From the NCBI GenBank assembly GCA_024229115.1, contig JAAEST010000053.1:1-64000 (forward strand): DNA of 64,000 bases, given 5' to 3'. Made by a program: the position numbers and the translations under genes. This DNA is from Oligoflexia bacterium. Its GTDB lineage: Bacteria; Bdellovibrionota; Bacteriovoracia; Bacteriovoracales; Bacteriovoracaceae. The notes under the pieces are model-generated. The model was not told where the DNA came from and made no database searches. It saw nothing but the letters and a program-made list of their open reading frames with translations. Below are positions 37,075 to 44,781 of the stretch, in pieces (within the stretch, counting starts at the first letter, position 1; each line of letters opens with the position of its first letter).

Positions 37075-39345
37075 ATGAAGAAACTAAGTATCAAAACATT
37101 TACAATAATCACTCTTTCATTGGCCATGAACTTCATTCATGCTGATTCATTAAACGATGGTCTTAAAAGAGGTAGCTTCGCTAAAATTGATGGGTCTGGC
37201 GACCCTAATGTTACACAACCTTTTGGTTATTCAAATTTGGTACAGCTTTGTGAAGGAGAGCTCCCTACTAATGAGAAACTGGAAGACAACATTGGAGCAA
37301 AAAACTTCGACTCTGTTTTTGGTTCTTCAATTCAAAAGTTAAAACTATCAATATGGGATGTTGACGGAAAAGTAACCAAAAGAGATTTTCCATCAGTTTT
37401 AGAAAGTGATGCCCAAGCATTTTTAGCGGTACCAGGAACAGGAGGAAACTCTAATCAAACAACTCCAACTTCTCAAACACAAAGAGATATTGATAGAGTC
37501 ATGAGAGCGAGACTTGGTAGTGTTTGTGCTCCTGCAGGAGGAACAAGATTAAGTATTGAATCATGTACACAGACACTCAAAGACATGAGAGATCAAATGG
37601 GGTTGAGTGCTACAGACTATCCAGACTCTGTACTTGCTAATACTGTTAACCAAGTACTTCCTTCAATTCCCGAATCCGGCGCAGCACCCACTGCAGCTCA
37701 ACAGTTACAAAGTGACCTTAGAGTTATTTCAGAAAATAGGGCTGGATTAAAACTAGAACAAAAACAAGCCATAGCTAAAGAATACGGAAGAAGATTAAAA
37801 GTATGTAATGCCTTATTTAAAACTCTTTCTGCTGAACCATTTCAAGATGATGATGCTAGAAGTTCAGAAGATGTTGAGTCTTCTTCTGGTGCGATGATGG
37901 CCTGTGTGAATTCCCCTAATCCTCAGCAATGTATGATGCAAAGTGCTGGCTCTAAAGTAACTTGTAAAAATAAAGGTGTAGAAACACAAGATTTTGTTCA
38001 ATGTAAGAAAATCACAAATTGGCTTGAAGGTTTTACTATAGCTAAGCAAGGGCTCCAAATGACTCAGCAAGTTCGTGTCCTTGATAACCAAATGGATATG
38101 CAAGCCGATCTTTTAGCCAAACAGAGAGAGACAGGAACTGTCGGAACAAAAGATGCTCTTGAAGTACAAAAAGAAGGTGTTGAGCAACAGGCGAATATGG
38201 CCAATGAAAGAGCAGTTTTTGATGGTGCAAAAGCAGCGATACTCGCGGGAATGATTAACGACATGCCTACGAAAAAGAAATTATATGAAAGCTGTAATTC
38301 AGCAATCACTCAGGACGAGAGAAACATGACAGCTTCAAATATTTTAGCGACTCCATCAAGTGGCGATGGTCTTGATGACACAGCTAGAGAAGCAATTCAT
38401 AAAGCCTTTGATGATGGTGTAAAAGAAATTGAAGATTCTTGTCAATATGTTATCTATGATGGAAAAACTTCTTTAGTCATGAACCAAAAGGCCAGAAGTA
38501 AATTTAAGCTTGCTGCTTTTAAAGCTGGTACCGATGCTGCCGCTAATATTGCAAAAGGTGCGATCCTTAATGATCAAGCAGATCAAATTGGTGATGCGAT
38601 TAATGATATTGAAGAATATACTCCACCAGAATTTAATCCATGGGCAAACTATGAAGACGCGAAAGCTTCAGAGTGTATTGCGAACCCAGATGCGGATGGG
38701 TGTATTCAAGCACAAGAACAATATTCAGATTTCTATGGTGGTAACCTAAGACTTAATGGTGATCGTGGGATTAACTCTGAAGGTGTTAATGTAGGTGGAA
38801 CTGAAAACTCTGATGGTGATAGTGATGCATTCGCTGGCGGAGATACAAATAGAGGTCTTATTCCTAATTCTTTTGGAGATATCCTTCCAGAAGGAAGTCA
38901 AAGTAATGAATTTGAAGGACCTGCAGTCGCTGCTGGAACAATGAAAAAGTCTAGTGGTGGTGGAGCCGGAGGTGGCGGCGGTGGAAAAGCCGGTGCAGTA
39001 AGTGCTCCTGGTAAAGCTCCAAATACTGGTGGTGGACCAGGTGGACGTAAGTCTCAAGTTGGTAAAGGTGTTAAAGTTAAGTTCGGTGGAACAGGTGGTG
39101 GATCACTTGCTTTTAGAAGCGGGCGTGGATTAGCAACCGCTGGAAAGAAAAGAGCTAACGGAAACCCACTTTCTAATCTCTTTGGTAAAAAAGGGAAAGG
39201 AAAGAAAGGAAATACAATGGACTTTGGTCGAGGTCCTGCTTCAGGAATTGGGTCGAAAAAAGGAAGTATTTTTAAGATGATTTCTAATCGTTACGATGCC
39301 GTTCATAAAGACAAACGTTTAAAAGAATATAAGCTTGCTCCATAA
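37075..39345 (+). CDS. Large secreted protein with Gly-rich basic C-terminus (756 aa)
   Basis: The signal peptide ends I-H-A (about 23). The N-terminal 560 residues are mostly helical with scattered cysteines; short pairs occur such as C-x6-C (Q-C-M-M-Q-S-A-G-S-K-V-T-C). A Q/A-rich helical stretch lies at about 325-385. From 620 the protein is a Gly/Lys low-complexity tail (poly-Gly near 630, G-K-K-G-K-G-K-K-G near 700), ending G-S-I-F-K-M-I-S-N-R-Y plus 16 residues. The tail and end motif parallel the 643-aa protein. No known family. Its terminator lies at 39412. Likely exported; a surface or secreted role is inferred. Confidence 0.68.
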   Translation: MKKLSIKTFTIITLSLAMNFIHADSLNDGLKRGSFAKIDGSGDPNVTQPFGYSNLVQLCEGELPTNEKLEDNIGAKNFDSVFGSSIQKLKLSIWDVDGKVTKRDFPSVLESDAQAFLAVPGTGGNSNQTTPTSQTQRDIDRVMRARLGSVCAPAGGTRLSIESCTQTLKDMRDQMGLSATDYPDSVLANTVNQVLPSIPESGAAPTAAQQLQSDLRVISENRAGLKLEQKQAIAKEYGRRLKVCNALFKTLSAEPFQDDDARSSEDVESSSGAMMACVNSPNPQQCMMQSAGSKVTCKNKGVETQDFVQCKKITNWLEGFTIAKQGLQMTQQVRVLDNQMDMQADLLAKQRETGTVGTKDALEVQKEGVEQQANMANERAVFDGAKAAILAGMINDMPTKKKLYESCNSAITQDERNMTASNILATPSSGDGLDDTAREAIHKAFDDGVKEIEDSCQYVIYDGKTSLVMNQKARSKFKLAAFKAGTDAAANIAKGAILNDQADQIGDAINDIEEYTPPEFNPWANYEDAKASECIANPDADGCIQAQEQYSDFYGGNLRLNGDRGINSEGVNVGGTENSDGDSDAFAGGDTNRGLIPNSFGDILPEGSQSNEFEGPAVAAGTMKKSSGGGAGGGGGGKAGAVSAPGKAPNTGGGPGGRKSQVGKGVKVKFGGTGGGSLAFRSGRGLATAGKKRANGNPLSNLFGKKGKGKKGNTMDFGRGPASGIGSKKGSIFKMISNRYDAVHKDKRLKEYKLAP

Positions 39346-39411
39346 AGCGTGTAGTATCAAACTCATTTTCTTAATTGAAAAATCAAAAGAATACAATTTC
39401 AAAAAAAGAAA

Positions 39412-39438
39412 GCCTCTGTTAAACAGAGGCTAGCTTTT
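39412..39438 (+). terminator. Rho-independent terminator after the 756-aa gene
   Basis: GCCTCTG (39412-39418), a 5-base loop and CAGAGGC (39424-39430) form a 7-bp stem, followed by TAGCTTTT. It lies 67 bases after the stop codon. Confidence 0.7.
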
Positions 39439-39547
39439 GATCATACTAGAGCCATACTCGGTAGGGCTTTATTAACATTACCATAAATTTGAAAATTGAC
39501 AAAATATCTTCTTACCCACTGATGGGTCTTCTTCCGAGGAGTAAATC

Positions 39548-39622
39548 ATGGAAGATATTTTGATCACACTAGAGTTAACAATTATTCTCTTGAAATTATT
39601 AGTTATAGTTTTAAGATGTTAG
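39548..39622 (+). CDS. Small membrane peptide gene (24 aa)
   Basis: ATG 39548 is preceded by GAGGAGTAAATC, an excellent ribosome site. The peptide (M-E-D-I-L-I-T-L-E-L, then fully hydrophobic, ending V-L-R-C) would form one membrane helix. The unit is isolated between two terminators (39412 and 39629), so it is an independent transcript. Tiny hydrophobic peptides with their own transcript are known as type I toxins or membrane modulators; which applies is unknown. A spurious ORF is possible because of the short length, but the ribosome site and perfect terminator argue for a gene. Confidence 0.5.
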   Translation: MEDILITLELTIILLKLLVIVLRC

Positions 39623-39628
39623 CTCGGA

Positions 39629-39656
39629 GGGCGAGGTCTTCCTCGCCCTTTCTTTT
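39629..39656 (+). terminator. Rho-independent terminator after the 24-aa gene
   Basis: GGGCGAGG (39629-39636), TCTT loop and CCTCGCCC (39641-39648) form a perfect 8-bp GC-rich stem followed by TTTCTTTT. It starts 6 bases after the stop of the small peptide and also separates it from the convergent 317-aa gene. Confidence 0.88.
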
Positions 39657-39668
39657 GAAATAATTTAA

Positions 39669-40622
39669 TTATTTTTTTTCTTTAAAGGCCTTATGCCCTT
39701 CAAAGTTAATAAGGTCTTTTGCAAGGTTTCCGTATTTAATTTTTGCTTTTTCTAATTCTTCAGGAAGAATAGGACAACTATACTTTCTTCCTTCTTTATC
39801 ATTTCTTTCGATTTCAGCGATTCTTTCTTCTACCTTATCTGTCATCTTTTGATTCTTGAACTTTGAACAGTTAACACCTTCATCAAACATATGATCGATA
39901 TACTTTGCCCAATCAATTTCTTTCACTTGTTCCCAACGATCATTAATACATTTTACATAAGGACCTTCATTATATTGTGCCCCTAAAATATCATCATTCT
40001 TTTGAAGAACATGGTTCCAGAACCTCATTCCATTAAAGTTAGCAGTTAAGTCTCCATAAGATTTCACACCAGTAGTCTGGGCACCCATGTATCCAGTCTC
40101 AGCTTTAAACCCAATTTTCATGGCTTCTTTAACGCCCTTCCCTTTTAAGTAATTCTTTTTGAAATAACGATATCCACTTCCCATGAAATGCTCAAACTTA
40201 TCCCAACCTAGCATAACGCCGTTTACTTTCAATAACTCAGCAGAAGGATCTCCAAAGACTCTTGCAAATCCACCAGGAACAATGGCCTGATACCATTTAA
40301 AATCTTGGAAAACTGATTGACGAACATGAGTATCTATTCGATCTAACTCTTGTGCTTCTAGCATCCACTTATTAAATTTTCCTGTGTATTGATTTTGAAA
40401 ATATTTTCTTAATGATTTATAAAGTCGCTTTTCATTACAGCCTTTATTTTTCTTATTGGCCCTATCTAATCCAAGTTGAAACATTTCGTTCGTCTTATTA
40501 TTAATAATTTCTAATGAATCATTAATTGGAACATAACGATCGGTGAAGCTATCAACTTCAGCTGCTGATAATGTTGTACATAGTGAAATAGCACTTACTG
40601 CTAGTATCGTTTTTACTTTCAT
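39669..40622 (-). CDS. Secreted hypothetical protein (317 aa)
   Basis: The signal peptide ends T-L-S-A-A (about 21). The mature protein is mostly helical, with a well-patterned core G-W-D-K-F-E-H-F-M-G-S-G-Y-R-Y (about 138-152) and G-A-Q-T-T-G-V-K-S-Y-G-D-L-T-A-N-F-N-G (about 176-194) that look like conserved functional motifs; the D-K-F-E-H-F part recalls D-K-x-x-H-F motifs in some small lipoproteins. Four cysteines could pair. The function is unknown. A perfect 11-bp inverted repeat lies just upstream. Confidence 0.65.
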   Translation of the reverse strand: MKVKTILAVSAISLCTTLSAAEVDSFTDRYVPINDSLEIINNKTNEMFQLGLDRANKKNKGCNEKRLYKSLRKYFQNQYTGKFNKWMLEAQELDRIDTHVRQSVFQDFKWYQAIVPGGFARVFGDPSAELLKVNGVMLGWDKFEHFMGSGYRYFKKNYLKGKGVKEAMKIGFKAETGYMGAQTTGVKSYGDLTANFNGMRFWNHVLQKNDDILGAQYNEGPYVKCINDRWEQVKEIDWAKYIDHMFDEGVNCSKFKNQKMTDKVEERIAEIERNDKEGRKYSCPILPEELEKAKIKYGNLAKDLINFEGHKAFKEKK

Positions 40623-40647
40623 AAATTACCCCATATATTAAACTGAT

Positions 40648-40676
40648 ATTTTTATACCACGGTGCGGTATAAAAAT
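40648..40676. repeat. Perfect 11-bp inverted repeat upstream of the 317-aa gene
   Basis: ATTTTTATACC (40648-40658) and GGTATAAAAAT (40666-40676) are exact complements around a 7-base centre, 26 bases before the start at 40622. On the minus strand the arm near the gene contains TATAAA at a suitable distance for a -10 box. It could therefore be an operator over the promoter. No T-run after the stem supports a terminator in either direction. Confidence 0.55.
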
Positions 40677-40785
40677 GACCTCACCATGGCATTATTACAG
40701 GGTCAACAAGGCCCTAAATATCTAATATTGATCGAATTGGCACTACCTGAAGTCTTATATGTTATTGATATTACGTATAAATACT

Positions 40786-40802
40786 TTGGCATGGGAAATG
40801 CT
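40786..40802 (+). promoter_or_regulatory. Sigma-54-type promoter candidate
   Basis: TTGGCATG, GGAA, ATGCT: the invariant -24 GG and -12 GC are exactly ten bases apart, with two mismatches to TTGGCACG-N4-TTGCT. It is about 50 bases before a 34-aa gene with a strong ribosome site and may also drive the TPR gene at 40993. Confidence 0.55.
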
Positions 40803-40853
40803 TTATAGTCGGTAGGCATGGAGCCAGTGGTTTAAGGGAAAAGGAGAATTGAA

Positions 40854-40958
40854 ATGAAGGCAAAGGTTAAAGCAATGAATGTAAGACATATGATGGCCTT
40901 TCAAATTGCACAAGGAATGACGCTACTAATAATGGCCCTAACTTATTTAAAATACTAG
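40854..40958 (+). CDS. Small membrane protein (34 aa)
   Basis: ATG 40854 follows AAAAGGAGAATTGAA, a near-ideal Shine-Dalgarno. The protein starts basic and Met-rich (M-K-A-K-V-K-A-M-N-V-R) and has one hydrophobic helix (M-T-L-L-I-M-A-L-T-Y-L) with a short K-Y end. A sigma-54-type promoter precedes it. The TPR gene begins 34 bases after its stop, so both may share a transcript. No family recognised. Confidence 0.55.
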   Translation: MKAKVKAMNVRHMMAFQIAQGMTLLIMALTYLKY

Positions 40959-40992
40959 ATTTCTAAATGCCAGTATTTGCCAAGGGGACTTA

Positions 40993-42141
40993 ATGAACAT
41001 AAGATGTGATTCAGAAAATTCAGAGATTCAGCTAGGAAAAAAGCTAATGAAAGAGAGTCTTCTCTCACTTCTAACTACAGAAGCACATTCTTGTCGTTTA
41101 TATATTGAAAGACTGCACCAAGCAGCGATTAACTTTTCAGATGCTCATAATAATAGTGAGTTTACAGAATTAATTAATGAGTTTTCTCCTAAGCTTAAAT
41201 TATTCTGGAGAAGAAACCTAGAAGGTCAAAATCTTCGTCCAACCAAGCACATTACAATTAAAGAAATGGCCGCTCTCATCACGAAGAGCTTTCAAACATT
41301 TGAGGGACTAGCCACTCTTGAATTTTGGGATGATAGAAATATGGCCTCTATCGGTACATCTCTCATAAACCTTTCCTATGACTATGCCCATGAGCTTCAC
41401 GATTTAATTAGAAGCTATAATGAAATCGATATTCAACTACCAAAGACTTTCTTTATTCACAATTCTTTCGATGAGGAGGTGCTAACCTCCGAGCAGACAG
41501 ACTTACTCGATAAAGGTGAATCAGGTGAATTGACACCTTTATTCTTTGTCGACGAAGACCAACTCTATGAAGCAGGTAATGATGATCTTGGTATCATCAA
41601 AGGTATTGAAGAAAGCCGTCAACGTAAATATGAACAATACTTAATAGCTGGACATGAACAAGTTGCAGCTAATGAATATGAAGAGGCATTATCTCTATTT
41701 AATAGGGCCAAGAGTTTTAAAGAGACAGCTGAAATCCTAACACTCTTAGGTTGGGTCTATGGACTACAACAAAAAATCCAAAAGGCCAAAAGTTTCTGCT
41801 TACAAGCTATACAGCTTGATCCAGATTATGGTCCTCCATATAACGATCTAGGAAATTTTCTTCTTAATGAAGGTCAAACTGATGAGGCATTAAAGTGGTT
41901 TATGCTGGCAAAGAAGGCCAAAGAATATCAGAATAGAGAGCATCCTTATATAAATTCAGGCAGGGCTTTCCTAGCTAAAAGAGATTACGAAAAGGCCATG
42001 GAAGAGTTTTCTCAGGCCCTCATTCTAGCCCCTTATAATGAAGAACTTTCAGATACTATTGCTAAGATTCAAAACACTCTCGATCGTGCGAAGTTTGACA
42101 ATACTTCTTCACAAAATGAGGATTCAGCGCCAATATTTTAG
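40993..42141 (+). CDS. TPR-repeat protein
   Basis: A 382-aa soluble protein. Residues 1-170 are helical with no recognised motif; a short acidic linker follows (about 170-205). From about 215 to 365 there are four tetratricopeptide-like units (for example Y-E-E-A-L-S-L-F-N-R-A-K, A-I-Q-L-D-P-D-Y-G-P-P-Y-N-D-L-G, Y-E-K-A-M-E-E-F-S-Q-A-L). TPRs bind partner proteins; the repeat pattern is similar to secretion chaperones of the SycD/LcrH group, but that is only resemblance. AAGGGG precedes ATG. Its transcription may start at the sigma-54-type promoter upstream. Confidence 0.8.
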   Translation: MNIRCDSENSEIQLGKKLMKESLLSLLTTEAHSCRLYIERLHQAAINFSDAHNNSEFTELINEFSPKLKLFWRRNLEGQNLRPTKHITIKEMAALITKSFQTFEGLATLEFWDDRNMASIGTSLINLSYDYAHELHDLIRSYNEIDIQLPKTFFIHNSFDEEVLTSEQTDLLDKGESGELTPLFFVDEDQLYEAGNDDLGIIKGIEESRQRKYEQYLIAGHEQVAANEYEEALSLFNRAKSFKETAEILTLLGWVYGLQQKIQKAKSFCLQAIQLDPDYGPPYNDLGNFLLNEGQTDEALKWFMLAKKAKEYQNREHPYINSGRAFLAKRDYEKAMEEFSQALILAPYNEELSDTIAKIQNTLDRAKFDNTSSQNEDSAPIF

Positions 42142-42182
42142 TATACTAAAAACAGCGATGACCTGAGAGTCCTGAAATAAAG

Positions 42183-42944
42183 ATGAACAAAACAGAACTT
42201 CAAAACTACCTTAATGAATTACTCCAACCTTCTCTTTTTAAGGACTATGGTCCCAATGGTCTACAAATCGATGGAAAAGATAATATAAAGAAAATTGCCT
42301 TTGCTGTGAGTGCAACAAAAGCTTCCGTTGCTAAAGCAGTAAGTGAAAAAGCAGATGCTCTTATTGTTCACCATGGACTCTTTTGGAAATTTCATGGAGT
42401 CAGAACAATTACTGGTCCTTTCGCCAACAGAGTTAAACCACTTATACAAAATGATATTAATCTCTTTGGATACCATCTTCCGCTTGATGCTCATATGGAA
42501 ATTGGAAATGCTGCTAGTGTAGCAAGTCTTCTAAGCATGAATGAGCTTAAACCTTTTGGTGATTATAAAGGTGTTCCAACTGGAGTTTCAGGAAACCTTT
42601 CTCAACCGATCAAGGTATCAGAACTTCAAGAGAAACTTGAAAAAATTCTCAATCACAATGTCCTTCTTTCAAGTCATAATCCTAATCAAGTTATTAACTC
42701 TCTTGGGATAATTACAGGTGGGGCCAATGGAGATTGGGTACACTGCCTGAGAGAAAATGTTGATGCCTATTTAACAGGTGAAATGAGTGAGCATGATTGG
42801 CATGAGGCCCAAGAAAGTGAAATCCATATGTTCGCTGGCGGTCACCATGCAACGGAACAATTCGGTGTTCAGAGTCTTATGAAAAAAATCGCAGAAGATT
42901 TTGAAGTTGAAACTTTCTATATCGACTCATCAAACCCTGCTTAA
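42183..42944 (+). CDS. Nif3-like dinuclear metal-centre protein
   Basis: A 253-aa protein of the Nif3/YbgI (GTP cyclohydrolase I type 2-like) family: D-Y-G-P-N-G-L-Q-I near residue 20, V-H-H-G-L-F-W near 61-67, G-Y-H-L-P-L-D-A-H near 100 and G-G-H-H-A-T-E-Q-F-G-V near 220, supplying the metal ligands. Hexameric ring proteins of unclear physiological role. Its 3' end overlaps the convergent LysR gene by 4 bases. Confidence 0.92.
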   Translation: MNKTELQNYLNELLQPSLFKDYGPNGLQIDGKDNIKKIAFAVSATKASVAKAVSEKADALIVHHGLFWKFHGVRTITGPFANRVKPLIQNDINLFGYHLPLDAHMEIGNAASVASLLSMNELKPFGDYKGVPTGVSGNLSQPIKVSELQEKLEKILNHNVLLSSHNPNQVINSLGIITGGANGDWVHCLRENVDAYLTGEMSEHDWHEAQESEIHMFAGGHHATEQFGVQSLMKKIAEDFEVETFYIDSSNPA

Positions 42945-43849
42945 AGTTCAGTCTTAAGAAATGTAATGGCTTCAACTGCTGCAGGAGTTAAGGTTCTCTG
43001 CCCATTATACGCTAACGAGATTTTGTTAATGAGATCTTCAGATTTTTCTTGGAAGGTTTTAATTTTCACTCCCGAGTTTCTTAATTTTTCAATCACGTGA
43101 AATGGTAATATCCCTACTCCCAAACCTTGAGATATAAGAGTTGCCATCCCCTGAACGTCCATTAAATGAGAACGTACTTTGGGAGCATATGATTTTCTCT
43201 TAAAGTGAAAATGAAACCATTGCTTGATAACAGGCTCTCCTTCCAAATAAGCAATGTAATCGAGACCTTGAAAGAACTTAAAATCTTCTTTGTACTTCTT
43301 AATTCCCTTTCTCTTGAGATAGTCTGGAGAGCAACACAAGAATAATCGCTCGTAAGATAAATCTTCAGTTTTAATTGGTTTAGAAAACTCATAGGAATCC
43401 ACGATAGCAAAATCAACAGTTCCTTGGATAAGAAGATTATTCATTTCACTGGCATGGCCATAGAGAAACTTAAATGTAACTAACTCATTTTGATTTCCCC
43501 ATTCAGAAAGAAGAGGAAGAATCATATTATTTCCATATTCAATTGGTAGTCCAACGGTAATATGTCCCTGAACAAGGTAATCTTGATTAGATAATTCGCT
43601 TAAAGTAGCTTCTAATCCTTGAATGAGAGGAAGTGTCTTCTCATATAATTGCTGGGCCTTTGGTGTAGGCATAAGCTTTTGCTTTACACGATCAAAGAGA
43701 GCAAAACCGAGAACATCTTCCATCAGTTTTATATTTTGTGAGACTCCTGATTGAGTCATGGCCAGCTCTTTAGAAGCAGCAGTCATGCTCATATGACGGT
43801 AAACAGACTCAAATACACGAACTAAATTAAGATTTAAATTGTTAATCAT
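42941..43849 (-). CDS. LysR-family transcriptional regulator
   Basis: A 302-aa protein with the typical winged helix-turn-helix at residues 3-62 (V-F-E-S-V-Y-R-H-M-S-M-T-A-A-S-K-E-L, then S-x-V-S-Q-N-I-K-L-M-E) and a periplasmic-binding-protein-like effector domain (about 90-300). Length is standard. It has an AGGA ribosome site. The target is unknown; the adjacent divergent small secreted gene (43991) is a candidate, since LysR regulators often control divergent neighbours. Confidence 0.92.
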   Translation of the reverse strand: MINNLNLNLVRVFESVYRHMSMTAASKELAMTQSGVSQNIKLMEDVLGFALFDRVKQKLMPTPKAQQLYEKTLPLIQGLEATLSELSNQDYLVQGHITVGLPIEYGNNMILPLLSEWGNQNELVTFKFLYGHASEMNNLLIQGTVDFAIVDSYEFSKPIKTEDLSYERLFLCCSPDYLKRKGIKKYKEDFKFFQGLDYIAYLEGEPVIKQWFHFHFKRKSYAPKVRSHLMDVQGMATLISQGLGVGILPFHVIEKLRNSGVKIKTFQEKSEDLINKISLAYNGQRTLTPAAVEAITFLKTEL

Positions 43850-43950
43850 CGATAAATCCTCGAAATCATTTAAACTGACTCATTAGTAGCACTTATGACA
43901 GGGGATAACAAATTATAATTTTCTATATATATAATTATTGCCTATATTCA

Positions 43951-43981
43951 CTCCCGAAATGGCCCTTAAGGCTTTTGGGAG
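43951..43981 (+). promoter_or_regulatory. Hairpin that occludes the ribosome site of the 99-aa gene
   Basis: CTCCCGAAA pairs with TTTTGGGAG (with one G-U), and inside it GCC pairs with GGC around a CTTAA loop, separated by a 2-base bulge. The GGGAG arm (43977-43981) is the only Shine-Dalgarno-like sequence before ATG 43991, at a spacing of 9. This layout resembles an RNA thermometer or translational switch. Confidence 0.5.
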
Positions 43982-43990
43982 TTAGTTATT

Positions 43991-44290
43991 ATGAAAATTT
44001 CAAAGTTAATGTTGTCGTTTTCTCTTATTGTTTGTTGTGTTGTGATCAATACTTCAATAAAAGCAAGCACTGCCTACGAAGTATATGGTCAATTAGAGAT
44101 TAGCCTTGATAAAGACTCTAATGACTATCTCCCAAAAGCGGCCGTTCTCCATACAGAATATGGAACAGTTAATATCGCTATTGACGAAGAAAAATTATCA
44201 CTTTGCGAAGAAGGTGAATTTGTAATCGTTGATGATATTGCAGGAAACGATATCTATCATATTGTGAATGTTAATCACTGCGACCGTTAA
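43991..44290 (+). CDS. Small secreted hypothetical protein (99 aa)
   Basis: The signal peptide (about 25 residues, with a C-C-V-V core and K-A-S end) is followed by about 74 mature residues with strand-like alternation and two cysteines (L-C-E-E-G and H-C-D-R) that may pair. No family recognised. It is divergent from a LysR gene, with a ribosome-site-sequestering hairpin before it. Its stop overlaps the convergent DUF4442 gene by 4 bases. Confidence 0.6.
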   Translation: MKISKLMLSFSLIVCCVVINTSIKASTAYEVYGQLEISLDKDSNDYLPKAAVLHTEYGTVNIAIDEEKLSLCEEGEFVIVDDIAGNDIYHIVNVNHCDR

Positions 44291-44781
44291 TACTTAAGCT
44301 TCAAACTTAGAGTTAGAGTAAACTCTGCTACTGGCTCATCACCAAATTTTGAAGGGACTGTAGCAATGATATGCACAGGCATATGCATTCTCTCTCCAGA
44401 CTCAATAACATCTTGAACAAATTGAGCAATTTCTTTACCTTGAGTATTTGTGAAGAGAGTATCTCCTTCTGCTCTTTTATAGAAATCAGCATGAAAGTCC
44501 TTAAAGGCCAAAGAAACTTTCTTTCCTGAGTTCATAATATGCTTCATCGCCGTCAGCCCACCTGCACAGTCTGCAGCTGCACTAAGAACACCAAAGTACA
44601 TACTATTTAAATGATTCTTTGTTTTTCGATTAAGGGGAACTTTAACAATACAAGTTTCATCATCCATCTTTACTACTGATGGTTTAATAAACCAAAGCAT
44701 TGGAATCTTAGTAAAACCAAAAATTCTTAAAAGAGCTGTATCTCTTATTGATTCTGGTAATAGATTTAACACTTTTTGCAT
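44287..44781 (-). CDS. DUF4442 / PaaI-like hotdog thioesterase-like protein
   Basis: A 164-aa hotdog-fold protein. R-K-T-K-N-H-L-N-S-M-Y-F-G-V-L-S-A-A-A-D (about 53-72) matches the DUF4442 signature (R-x-x-x-N-H-x-x-S-x-x-F-G) with a catalytic-type acidic residue. The family is related to PaaI/YiiD thioesterases; substrate unknown. It abuts the stop of proC (the start immediately follows), indicating one operon with proC and putA. Confidence 0.85.
   Translation of the reverse strand: MQKVLNLLPESIRDTALLRIFGFTKIPMLWFIKPSVVKMDDETCIVKVPLNRKTKNHLNSMYFGVLSAAADCAGGLTAMKHIMNSGKKVSLAFKDFHADFYKRAEGDTLFTNTQGKEIAQFVQDVIESGERMHMPVHIIATVPSKFGDEPVAEFTLTLSLKLKY

Noticed and set aside
39496-39524. TTGACA as a promoter for the 24-aa gene
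   Set aside because: The -35 is perfect but no acceptable -10 box lies 16-18 bases downstream (CTGATG-like).
40735-40752. TTGGCAC upstream of the 34-aa gene as a second sigma-54 site
   Set aside because: No TTGC-like -12 element at the required distance.
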